Source: Topomyia yanbarensis
Taxonomy: Eukaryota; Arthropoda; Insecta; Diptera; Culicidae
DNA: 64,000 bases
Reading direction: 5' to 3'
NCBI RefSeq assembly: GCF_030247195.1
Contig: NC_080671.1
Location: 203,340,897 to 203,404,896, forward strand
Of the stretch, positions 21,041-31,104 are shown piece by piece (position 1 is the first letter of the stretch; each line of letters begins with the position of its first letter). A program made the position numbers and the translations under genes. Below the pieces are notes generated by a model. That model made no database searches, was not told the origin of the DNA, and saw nothing but the letters and a program-made list of their open reading frames with translations.

Positions 21041-22599
21041 TACGAAAACTATAACGCCACTATACGTAAAGTGGACCGGAAAATGAGCGGCGTGCATGCA
21101 AACATAACGAAAAGTACTAAATTGGTGCTTTTTGCTATGAAGGGTGCATTCCACATAAAAATTAATATCCGATTTCTTCGAAAAAAATTTCTCACACCCT
21201 TTAACAAAAAAGTGTGTCAATTGTTATTTGTTAAGCTTATTATTCAATAAATTGTACATATACCATAATAACCATAATGATAACTCGTAAATTTTACAAT
21301 ATATGGAAAGAAATTAAAATTAAAGTTGGATTTTTTATTGAACTTAAGAGTTCGGAAATTAGTATAAACAAATTGAATATTTTTATATCTCGATCCATTT
21401 TTTACTTTCTAAATATTTAGAATCATGTTGGAAAGATGGTGTAAAAGATTCATATGGGAGTCTGAATACTTCATGAGATATTTCAATAATACCAATAAAG
21501 CAAGGCTACTTTATAGTAGACACCCTGTGATAGAAACTTACAAAATGGTTTGTAAATCTGATGTGAATTTTGTTTGGTGATGGCAATGCCCTGTTTTTAA
21601 ACATACGCCCTAAACGAACCCCCTGGAACTGTTACTGTTGAGGTATTGGGGCGGTAGTCTAGTACATAATATGCTAACTCTTAACATAGGCTTTGTTCAA
21701 CAAGCTGAGCCACCCTAGGGACTGAAATATACCTCTATGAAGTGGTTATATACAAAGTTGTGGCGAAAAAGTGAGCTAAGTTCGTGATTTTTTTAAAGTG
21801 CTTAATGCAAATTAAGCACTTTAAAAAAATCAAAGTTCCTGAGAGATCCGGTAGCGCGGTTATCGTGCATTCTGTTCTTTGCGCAGAATAATGCGGAAAT
21901 GCCTCCTTTCGAAATCAACAGGCTGTGTAGCGAAAGTATTAAAATATTTGGCACTTCATGTAAAAATTGTCTTTGTTCCAGTACCGAGTAAATTGGAAGT
22001 ACTGAGCAAACAGGGAGAAAGTTATCCCGGAAGTCGCTTCTTGTTCTTCCTTTGGTACTATCGATACAGTTGAATTTTACAGTTTTCAACTGAATCGATC
22101 ATCGGTGTAAACAGGAGCGTGTATTTTCTACTGCTGTTTTCTCCGAAACGATCACATGTAGTACTGGAACAAACCTATACATTGCTCCAAAACAAAAATT
22201 AAACCTTGCAGAAAAGTAGTTTTAGAATATTTAAAATAAATCCGAACAGAGAAGATTATTCTTGTGACAGAGGTTGCTTGACTCAGAAAGCAACTTACAA
22301 AAATGAAGAGGCATGAAGATATTTTTCGTAATGTCCAACAACGAATATATATTATTTTGTTTTGCTGTATTCCGATGGAAAAAACGTTATGATCGTATAA
22401 ATGCGGATATAAAGATTAAATCTTTGATTTTTCCAGAAGCATGAAATTGGTAAATAATATAGAATATTTTAATCAGAACAAATATACGATCGAAACAAAA
22501 CCAATATTTTGGAAACATTGGTCGAGTGGGGGTATGTCGTTTTCAACAGGGATTAGTAAAATATAAGAAGAAGCCAGCTGGCGAATCCTATCCTAGATA
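21041..22599. other. AT-rich spacer with one strong hairpin
   Basis: No coding motif. At 21,785-21,832 there is a perfect inverted repeat. Confidence 0.4.
21785..21832. repeat. Perfect 22-bp stem hairpin
   Basis: The left arm (21,785-21,806) and right arm (21,811-21,832), each containing AAAGTGCTTAAT or its complement, pair perfectly around a GCAA loop. It could be a remnant MITE core or cruciform-prone DNA. It is too short and AT-rich to call a microRNA. Confidence 0.8.
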
Positions 22600-24760
22600 G
22601 ATACCACAACGGCATCTGCAAGCTGCCCTAGCGTGATGGAATTGAGAAGACATTTGTCAATGTCATTCACTTAAAAATTGTAGAGAAGGGCGCTTAGACA
22701 TGAGCCCTGGGGAAGGTCCACGTAGCTAATTCGTGATGTCGACAAATAACTTTGCGAAAAATACATATGTTTTTCAGACAACAAGCCCCCTGAGTCAGTA
22801 AGAAAACTGATGCCATCTGCTCTTTGCTAGCATATGCCATTTGAATTCCTGTTAAGAGCAACGCAAGGCAATCGTTCGTCTCTTTGCCTTTACGAAAGCC
22901 AAATTGTGTATCTGACAGTAAGTTATTTGCTTCGGCCCAATTGTCGAGACAGAACAGGACCATTTTCTCGATTAACTTCCGAATAGAAGAGAGCATTTCA
23001 ATCCGTCCATACAAGTTGTGATCGGAGGCTGTTCTTCTTGTTTTTTTTTATGGCGTGGACCTTCACTTGCCTCCAGCCATGAGGGACAAGGTTACTCTTA
23101 AGAAACATACTAAAGTAATTCAACAAACGTCTCTTGGCAGATTCTTTAACAAGTAAAATTTCATTATGTCTGGTCCTGGGGCTTTATTGTTACATTATCG
23201 TCCGCGGGGGGAAGCGGCGCGGTAGATCTTCTGTGCCGGGGCGGAATCCGTACAAACCTTCTTGGCGAAATCGAATGTCCAACTCTCTCGTTAGTACTGT
23301 TTCAGGTTCGGTTTCTCTCATTAATCCGTCAACGAACCAGGGACAGTAAGCGTTTGTTGGCTTTCATAAAAATTTTCATTGGCTCAGGTAACCCGCCATT
23401 CCGGTTGATCTTGTACGCCGGTGGCCTTTTTCGCGTACACGTTTCAACATTTTTTGTCCCACCACGGGTTGGGAGACCTTCCACGAGAGTTCGCGTTTGG
23501 TACACGTTTTCTGAGCTTGAATAGCGGTGTCGAGAATAAAGCCACCTAAGAAGCCGTACTCTTCCTCCGGAGGAAGGTCTTGCATGGACTCGAGTTTGCC
23601 GGATGCAGGATGCTTAGCTCTTCCAATCACTATTTCGTTTGAGGTCAGACGAAATATTGATTGTACTCGTTGGCCTTAAGCCGTTAGCAATAGTGATTAA
23701 AATTGACACAGGATCGCTGCCGTGTCGATCAGGAATTACCTACCTGCCGTGGGAGTTAAAATCAACTAAAACTAAGTTCAGTGCGGGAAAGAGTTCTGCA
23801 TTGTCGCAAGATCTTCAATGCCTGGTGTCGAGGGAAGGTTAATTCTATTGAAAAAATAGCACGTTTTGATCCCCAAAAGTACTCTTCCGTAAGAGTGTTC
23901 TCGATCCAAGCAAATAAAATTAAAATCTATTTCTGAAGTACGTCATGTTTCGCATAATAAATTTTAAAAGGATCGAGTTTCGGGATAATGTTTTTTTAAT
24001 GCTACTGTTAAACAGTGATCAAATCCGTGACCATTACCAGGATGCTTTTAAGAGGGTGTTCTGTAACAAAACGGTCCACAGTGCTGGGAACTTCTTTTCT
24101 GAGCTCAGGTTTCGGAGACCAGGAGCTGTTTGCTTCGGTTTTGCACCAGTAAGTACTGTTATTTTGGAGGACATTGAAGAGACACCTTCTGAACATTACA
24201 ACGAATCTTAGGAGAGGAAAAGTTCCTCCTTTTTCTATTGCTTCTAGGCGCAGCAGAAGATGTTCCCTCCTGGTGTTCATCAGAGTCACCATCGTCAGTA
24301 GACAAGCCAGTATAGATTTTTGTAGAGACTTGTGGCTTAGCTATTTAAAGCAGCATTTCTGCGAAAGATCCCTTAGAGGGTCCCTGAAGGGAACTCTTCA
24401 GTTTCTCTCCGCACTGTATCATCATGTCGGGAGATTATGTTGATTTCCCCCACTGTAAAGATACTTTTCGACACCCCTCCCCCAGGAGTCATCCACATGA
24501 TTCTCATCGCATTTCCCACAACGAACCTTATTGCTACAATGGGAGGCTGTGTGTCCTGATTGTTTACAATTTTTGCATTTCATTACCCGTGGCACAAAAA
24601 GGCGAACAGGTAGACGATCATTGTCAAAGAGGAGGTAGGTAGAGCAAAACCGACGAAGGTCACCCGATAAGAGTCTAAGTTGACGTATGACGTATTCCTG
24701 TCAGCTGCCACTGATGTTGAATGCAAACATCCTGTATCTTCCCTGACTGAAGCATGGGGT
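22600..24760 (-). pseudogene. Decayed copy of the I-group non-LTR element
   Basis: It is co-linear with the intact copy at 61,560-64,000 and continues into ORF1 sequence that the intact copy leaves outside the window. Readable pieces are an RT segment (LLSDTQFGFRKGKETNDCLA at 22,860-22,930), ORF1 C-terminal text (GAKPKQTAPGLRNLSSEKK near 24,080-24,140; EGTSSAAPRSNRKRRN near 24,250), and an ORF1 CCHC knuckle near 24,560-24,590 (CKNCKQSGHTASHC) followed by CGKCDENH. Deletions of about 80 bp near 22,785 and over 100 bp near 23,760 are seen, plus many frameshifts. Everything downstream of the RT catalytic box is missing on the 22,600 side. It shows what ORF1 of this family holds. Confidence 0.85.
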
Positions 24761-25969
24761 CTTTAACCCTTGATAAGGCCGAGAGTTTGGGGCTAATAAT
24801 GAATGTTATATTAATGGAAACACGGTTCTTTCACTTAGTTTAGAATCTACATTTATTTCGTAATAAAAACTATTTTGAGAAAGGTGGCGATATAGTTGCC
24901 ACCGCCCGGTAAACACATTTTATGAAACTCTATTTCTTAAGGATAGTATAGGAAGAAATCCAAACGAAAGCTTAAGCTAGCTACCGTTATGCCCGTTTTT
25001 ATGTAACCATTTTTGTTATTGCTAGATTCACTGTTGTTACCTCCATCTCTGTTCAGGCCAGTGCTCAGGACATTTTTAAGGGGGTTGGTTTTATTCGTTT
25101 CTTACAAAAGAAGGGTATAGCAACCCTCAAACTTTGAAGATCTTTTCTCAGGTCTGGAGGCCCTATTCTTTTGTATCAATCGACTCAGCTCAACAAATTG
25201 GGACAATGTCTGTTATCGAGAAGGAATCTTGAGCAGACAGTGCTGCCTGTGGCTCGTGGCAGTGCGGATTACTGCAGTGATTTGTAGTAAGCTTACCGAC
25301 TAAACCTAAACCTCTTGTTCCTTCCAGCCTTCAACTTACGCAGTCACCGTTAGGTATTACCTCAGTAGGGATTGTGTGTTTACTCTTTTTATATTGTGTT
25401 AATTGTTCGTAGATTTCCCATTGCTGTTGTTTTTTGCTTGCTGTCCAACTTTCGCGCTATATCTAGCTTGCTGATGTCTACTGTAAATATCGTCACCTAC
25501 CGAGACGCGAAACGATCCAGAGGTGCTGACCTTAATGACCGACATGTCTTTATAACTACCTTTCTTGGCGCTAGTCGTTTCGAATTATCCTATTTAGCTG
25601 GTGCTGAGCGGGGTACTCTCACAGGAATAGGAATTTTTGCTTACCGATTCCCGTTTTCGTAAACCATTTAGCTCTCAGGCACTAGGACAGACCACAGGCG
25701 GTGGTATTTTTTTGGATGATCTTATCCCGATTTCTCTGACTTCGTGTTGTTTGTTTGTTGTTTTTCATCCATAGCTGATGTTGCAAGCTCAGAAAGAAGG
25801 GAAACATTTCAAAAGTAATTCAAAGCCATCATTGGAATGGGTTTGAGACAACTATATTGCCACCTATTTAGATTCATTTTATTTTGATCTTTGTATTTTT
25901 AAAAATACTTGTTTTTACAAATTTTGATCACCAACTTATAGGGTGTAGAGTAATTTATTCAAAATCGAG
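24761..25969. other. No gene recognised; possible leader of the decayed element and a small inverted repeat
   Basis: A mixed-composition stretch at 25,000-25,730 could be the 5' leader of the element to the left, but no homologue is in the window. Related words 'gacaactatattgccacc' near 25,848 and 'ggtgacaatatagttgccac' near 26,000 are inverted complements about 150 bp apart, and a third copy is near 24,885. These may be ends of a small element. Confidence 0.35.
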
Positions 25970-26350
25970 TTAATTGTATTGTCCATGCAGGAAAAGAAAA
26001 GGTGACAATATAGTTGCCACTGTCTTATAAAGGGGTAAAACAGCTAACATGAGGACGACCGCGTCACATTCAACCCGATTAGATGGTACATATACACTAT
26101 ACTCCTTTGCAAAAGGCCCGTAGCCAGCAATATAATTTGCGTGCTTCAAATTATTTTCCTCCACCAGAAGCTTATCAGGGCTAATTATTGATGTTTCTGT
26201 CACCGCCGAATATTGCTTCATCAGAACTCGAAAAATCTGCAATAGATCCAAACATTTCTTGTCTTCGGTCCGGAAAAGTTTACAAATGGCCCGGTTGCGG
26301 AGGGTGGGTTCATTTTTAGTCGGGGAGGTGATTTTATTGCGACATCCATC
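25970..26350 (-). other. Unrecognised open frame, possible exon or fossil
   Basis: On the minus strand one frame is open from about 26,350 to 25,970. It reads for example RNKITSPTKNEPTLRNRAIC and then the longer 93-residue stretch starting at 26,251, with ordinary-looking composition (MDLLQIFRVLMKQYSAVTE). I recognise no domain. There is no obvious promoter or partner exon. It could be a piece of a decayed transposon gene, a host exon or chance. Confidence 0.25.
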
Positions 26351-28261
26351 TCGCCTTGAGGCAAACCACTATCAACGAAAGCCGTTTTTGCACGGGTTGT
26401 ATTATAGTCATGAATGAGGAATATACAGTCGTGATTCACTGGTTGGCCCACAGCCTATGTCCAACTAACGAATTTGATTCGCTAGTTGGACCAACTGACA
26501 AATGTCAAAAACTCTCCAAAGAAGACGTTAGTAGTGTAAAAGATTAATAAATAGATTGTCAAAGCAAATTTGACATGAGATTTTGGCGTTCAGATGTTTT
26601 TCAGTTGGACAAAGGTCCAACGACACGGCACGAAATATTATCTGTCATTCTGCCCGAGACTTGCGCGCTATTCATTCAACTTTCAGCCAAAATATCTTAT
26701 GAAGGTTGCAATGATGTTCGGAAGGATTATTTGAAAACATCCATACCATGAAAAAATCATATAGGATGAAATACTGTTGCTTATAACACTAAACTTTTGC
26801 ACTCTCTTCCTTTTACTACGTGATGAAGCTACAATATGCACATATTTGTATCACATATACTTTTTATACATCACACTTACTTTCACTTTGAACACACGTA
26901 CATATTACATTTTCAATGATAAAGCGCAGCGAAAATTATTTTTCATTAAATTTTTTTTGAGGACCTCACAAAAATAGGTCTTGCCAAGAACCTTCCAAAC
27001 GAGTATTCTAAACAAAAAATATAATTTTATTGGTTTTGTGACAACTCAGAAAAGGTATCTAAAGCATTTGGTATCGGTTTTAATCATACTTCTCCTACAG
27101 GTTAAACCAATTAAAATTTTATTAGCCAGAAAATTACTATGAGATGTTGTTCCTCTGTCATAATAATAATTTTATAATGAGAGGTTGGTTAACTTGTTTG
27201 CAATATCAGCCAGGGTATTCAGATAAATTCAATTTTCTTGAATGATATAGACACTGTGGGTATACAGAATAACTTTTGAACCAGAAGTCGTAGCCTATTA
27301 CTTTTCTTGGAAAAGTTGTACACTGTACTAGTATCTGCCGGAGTTAGCATTGTACATTTTTTAGAACACATAGGAAACTGTCTAAACATGTATGTGAAAA
27401 TAGTTAAAACTGACGAAGCTACGGCATTTATCTTGAAATGTATCCAGTGAAAATGTAATCGTGCACAGAGCATTCGCACGATTGATTTGTTTAGAAATAT
27501 TTCCTAAATTATGAACGAAGGGTTTTGCATACAAAGATGAATAACTTTTATAAGCATAAAACATTATTTTCATCCTAATTATTAGCGAATTTCCCCAAAA
27601 TTCCACGCGGCCTTTCCCGATTGAAAGGAGCGGCCGCGCTCCATGATACGCCGCGCTTAGCCCATCTGTCATAATATCGCGATTTTGCATAACGAAGGGC
27701 TAAATAAATATGAACCAACAGGTCTGTGCCACAAAAGGAGAAGGGCTAAAGGATAACACATATTGTTCCAGAAAACAGTACTGCGTTATGCAACGTTTTG
27801 TGCAGGTTGATTATACCAGGTGCAAGTGGTGCCAAATTCACAACGTTCATTCTGAATTGAAAAGTCCTTTTAGATTACAGAATTGATAAAATTGGTTAAA
27901 TGAGATAAACTAATCAATCAAATTCTGTTTTAAAAATTGTGCTTGCGTTTAAAACAAAATGGGAGGCTTATTATTACCGCTACATACTAAATTTCAAGCG
28001 CAAATAGCAAATACAATTGCTAGTTACACCAAAAGCTTACTGGCAACCTTACAGCGGCATTTAAGAAACAGTTGGTGCGGCGTGTACGTTTCAGTGAATC
28101 TCTCAATAAAAATTCCAACGTATAGGACGAACTTGTTAATAATTATTGGAGTATACCAAATATCAAACGTAGTTAATTTAATCGTGCGTGCAAACGCGAA
28201 AAAGACGGGAGCGGACTTGGTGGGCACAATGTCAGAACCACCACAACGAATTCTCTAGACT
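26351..28261. other. No gene recognised
   Basis: A 15-bp stem is visible at 26,459-26,493 (GTCCAACTAACGAA with its complement). A GC-rich palindromic patch lies near 27,604-27,640. Open frames at 27,382-27,690 and 27,959-28,258 have no recognisable motif. Confidence 0.35.
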
Positions 28262-28724
28262 ATAAATAGAATTGGTTTTAAATTTCAAAGTAAAAACGTG
28301 ATTGGAACACTTCAGCGAACCACCTGTTTTTTTCTTTTTTCCAATGCGGGGGGGGCATGTCATGTTTGTTCTTAAACGACTTTTTTCTTCGCTCCAAAGA
28401 GCGTTGCAGTAGTTCTGTGTAAAAGTTTGAGCTTAGAGATGCAAAGAGGCATGAGTTTTCGGGCTTCCGAGTTTTGTTTTTTTTCATCAGCTGTATAAGT
28501 ATATTCAAACATGAAATTTCAGAAACAACTAACATACCGCGTAGTAGCACAGCACCGGTTGGCTGGCTGGCTTGATTGCAGAGGGGAAGGAGCTATCTGA
28601 CCAAGAACTTATTTCTCATAACAGTTCTTCGATATGGCTTAAAGCCGCAGGCAAATTACTCTTACGTATGTGTTGGTGACCATACTGACATAAAAAGAAA
28701 TTCGCGTTAAAATAATTTACCCAA

Positions 28725-28795
28725 GAGACTTGAACCGACAATCATTGTCTCACCGAAGACACCCCTTTACTAACTGAGCTAACGCGATACATAAC
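28725..28795 (-). other. tRNA-like segment in left arm of the foldback element
   Basis: On the minus strand it has TTAGCTCAGTTAG (A-box-like) and, about 35 bases on, GGTTCAAGTC (B-box-like). The flanking bases do not form an acceptor stem, so it is a tRNA relic and not a gene. Confidence 0.6.
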
Positions 28796-29144
28796 AGCGT
28801 AATGGCAAAGTGGCATACATAAGTTTCGCTTGAGCGTGAACGATCTAAGCGCAGAGCTTCTGCTCGTGCATGCATGGGTATGGGACATTGCAAGATGACG
28901 TCGTATGAGTAGAAATGCTCGAAAAAATGACAGCTCAGCGAGCTTGTTTACATGGACTTCGAAATTTTTTTATTCCGATTCAGTGCAAGTGAGCGTGTCA
29001 TATCTTCGAGCATTTTTACTCATATGACGTCAACTTGCAATGTCCCATACCCATGCCATGCACGGGCCGCAGCTCAATACGCTTGAATCGTTCACGCTCA
29101 AGCGAAACTTATGTATGTCACTTTGCGAAGACACTGTCATGTAT

Positions 29145-29215
29145 CGCTATAGCTCAGTTAGTAAAGGGGTTTCTTTGGTGAGATATTGATTGTCGGTTCA
29201 AGTCTTGGTAATTGT
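29145..29215 (+). other. tRNA-like segment in right arm of the foldback element
   Basis: It is the mirror copy of 28,725-28,795 with TATAGCTCAGTTAG and TCGGTTCAAGTC. It lacks a pairing acceptor stem. Confidence 0.6.
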
Positions 29216-29385
29216 TTAACGCGAATTTATTTTTATGTCAGTTGGTCACCAACGCATACGTAAGAGTTATTTACCTGCAACGTTAAGCCATACCGAACTA
29301 TTGAATGAGAATGAAGTTACGGGCCAGAGAGCTCCTTTTCCCTCTGCAATCAAGCCAGCCAACCAGCCAGCTGTGCTACTAACGG

Positions 29386-30339
29386 TAGGGGAGACCGGGG
29401 CTAGTTGGCGGTGTTTTCAGTTTTCATTTTTTACTGCTTTGACTTTGGTAGATCTTGCAAAATAGAACACGTTGCATGAAATAGTAGACTGTTGGCAACA
29501 TCTCTGAATTTTATTAAAATGTTTGATACGTTGTCTTCATTTCTAGAGACAAAAAAAGTAACGCGGAAAAGCCGCCAACTTACTCCAGCCTCGGGGTAAG
29601 TTGGCGGTATGCATGGGGTAAGTTGGCGGACTGCCAGAAAATAAGCAATTCATTAGGAATACAATCACATAAGTGGTCCATATGGAATGTGCCGATTGTA
29701 TTTTCAATAAAACTGTATAGTATTCGACATATCTCATTATATTTCAGTTTCAATACCCTGTCATTTTGACTTACTCGACGCGTACTCCATATTCAAAAGC
29801 AAATTTACGAAATTCTTCAGGCGTTTGGCTGAAATAATTGTCCATTTCATTGACGAGAGACATAAGAAAAAGTTTCTCTTACTTTGGAGTGAATTCCAGA
29901 AATAAAAATATATTATGACTATTTTTGCACTATTAATAGTACCGCCTACTTACCCCGTGTGCGTTACCGCCAACTTACCCCAACCGCATATTTTATAAAA
30001 AAGGATTTAAAAAATTACTTTTGGGTATGAATAGGCATAATATCTATACGGATGCTGAAGCCTCTTTTCACGCACTACTGAAAAATATAATCGTTCGGGA
30101 CCTTAAATTACACAAAATGTTTAAAATTAAGAAAATTTACAAATTATGCTCAAACACACAATTTCGTCCACAGCTTCTACAAAACATAATGTTTCGCAAC
30201 AAAAACACATTGGATAATGCGTTTCACATTACTTAAGGTTCACAACGAGAGACAACGCTTTATGTCTAATAAAAACGGAGAAAAAGGGGTTCCGCCAACT
30301 TACCCCAACCGCCAACTATCCCCGGGCTCCCCTACATTA
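29386..30339. mobile_element. TIR element, copy 1 ('GTTGGCGG' family)
   Basis: The ends are inverted complements over about 27 bases with two mismatches (starting GTAGGGGAGACCGGGG, ending CCCGGGCTCCCCTAC). The word 'taagttggcgg' or its complement recurs inside near 29,565, 29,605, 29,625, 29,940, 29,970 and 30,295, so the terminal motif is amplified subterminally. No transposase is readable. It is inserted in the right arm of the foldback element. Confidence 0.75.
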
Positions 30340-30494
30340 TTTGTTTCTGAAATTTTATGTTTGACATATAAGCTGATGAAAAAAATATTAACAAAACTCG
30401 GAGGAGCGAGAACTCATGCCTCTTTTTATCTCTAAACCCCAACCCTTACACAGAACTACTGCAACGCTCTAAGGAACGAAGAAAACAGTTGTTT

Positions 30495-30739
30495 AGGGAC
30501 GATTCATAAATTACATAACGCTTTTAGGGGGGAGGGGGTACGACAAGTTGTGACATGTTGTGACATAGGTGGAGGGGGAGTAAGCTAGATAGTTACGTAA
30601 TATGTTTTCACCGAAGAAAAAAAAATTCAATGAATAACATAATAGAAGAGGGGGGGATGGAGACATTTGTGACAATTTGTTACATGGGGGGAGTCAATTT
30701 TGGGCAATTTTTACGTTACGTAATTTATTAATGGCCCTT
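30495..30739. mobile_element. MITE of the 'CATTCATAAATTACGTAACGC' type, copy 1
   Basis: It begins GGGACGATTCATAAATTACA and ends with the complement of 'aagggccattaataaattac'. Inside lie G-rich blocks next to 'acttgtgacat' words. The inverted sister is at 30,880-31,104. Confidence 0.75.
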
Positions 30740-30879
30740 ATCCACAAGCATGAGATGCCCGGCGCATGTGCACCGTATGGTCTAATAGAAAAAAGAGAAG
30801 AAACAGGTGGTTCACTGAAGTGTTCCAATCACGTTTGTGCTTGGAAATTTAAAGCCAATGCCATTCTCAATGATAGGTA

Positions 30880-31104
30880 AGGGACCATTCATAAATTACG
30901 TAACGCAAAAATTGCCCAAAATTGTCTCCTTCCTCCCCCCATGTAACAAGTTGTCATAAATTTCTCTATCCCCCCTCCCCTATTACGTAACAAATTCCTC
31001 GAAAAAAAATTGTTTCGTAACGATCTGGCTTACTCCCTCTCCCCCATATGTCACAACTTTTCGTACCCCCCTAAACGCGTTACGTAATTTATGAATGGTT
31101 CCTA
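30880..31104. mobile_element. Same MITE family, copy 2, inverted
   Basis: It begins GGGACCATTCATAAATTACG and ends GTAATTTATGAATGGTTCC, a 20-bp terminal inverted repeat. C-rich blocks here correspond to the G-rich blocks of copy 1, so it is in the opposite orientation. Similar ends are common in mosquito and other insect DNA as far as I recall. Confidence 0.78.

Larger units (their letters stand above)
28262..30880. mobile_element. Large foldback element with nested insertions
   Basis: The left arm 28,262-28,960 pairs with a right arm that starts at about 28,970 and is split by two insertions. Matching pairs include CGTGATTGGAACACTTCAGC (28,299) with its complement near 30,815, 'ggctggctggcttgattgca' (28,560) with its complement near 29,345, and ACTCATATGACGTC (near 29,017) with its near-complement at 28,897. 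The right arm resumes at 30,340 after a 950-bp TIR element and at 30,740 after a 245-bp MITE. Both arms carry a tRNA-like segment. No protein is encoded. Confidence 0.75.

Noticed and set aside
24008..24292. Minus-strand 94-residue frame as an independent gene
   Set aside because: It is a frameshifted reading of the ORF1 region of the decayed I-group element; the homologous text lies in the neighbouring frame.
27959..28258. Plus-strand frame of 99 residues as a membrane receptor fragment
   Set aside because: Some hydrophobicity on both strands, but no recognisable receptor motif and no neighbouring exons.
28278..28550. Minus-strand 90-residue frame
   Set aside because: It lies in the palindromic arm of the foldback element and has no motif or partner.
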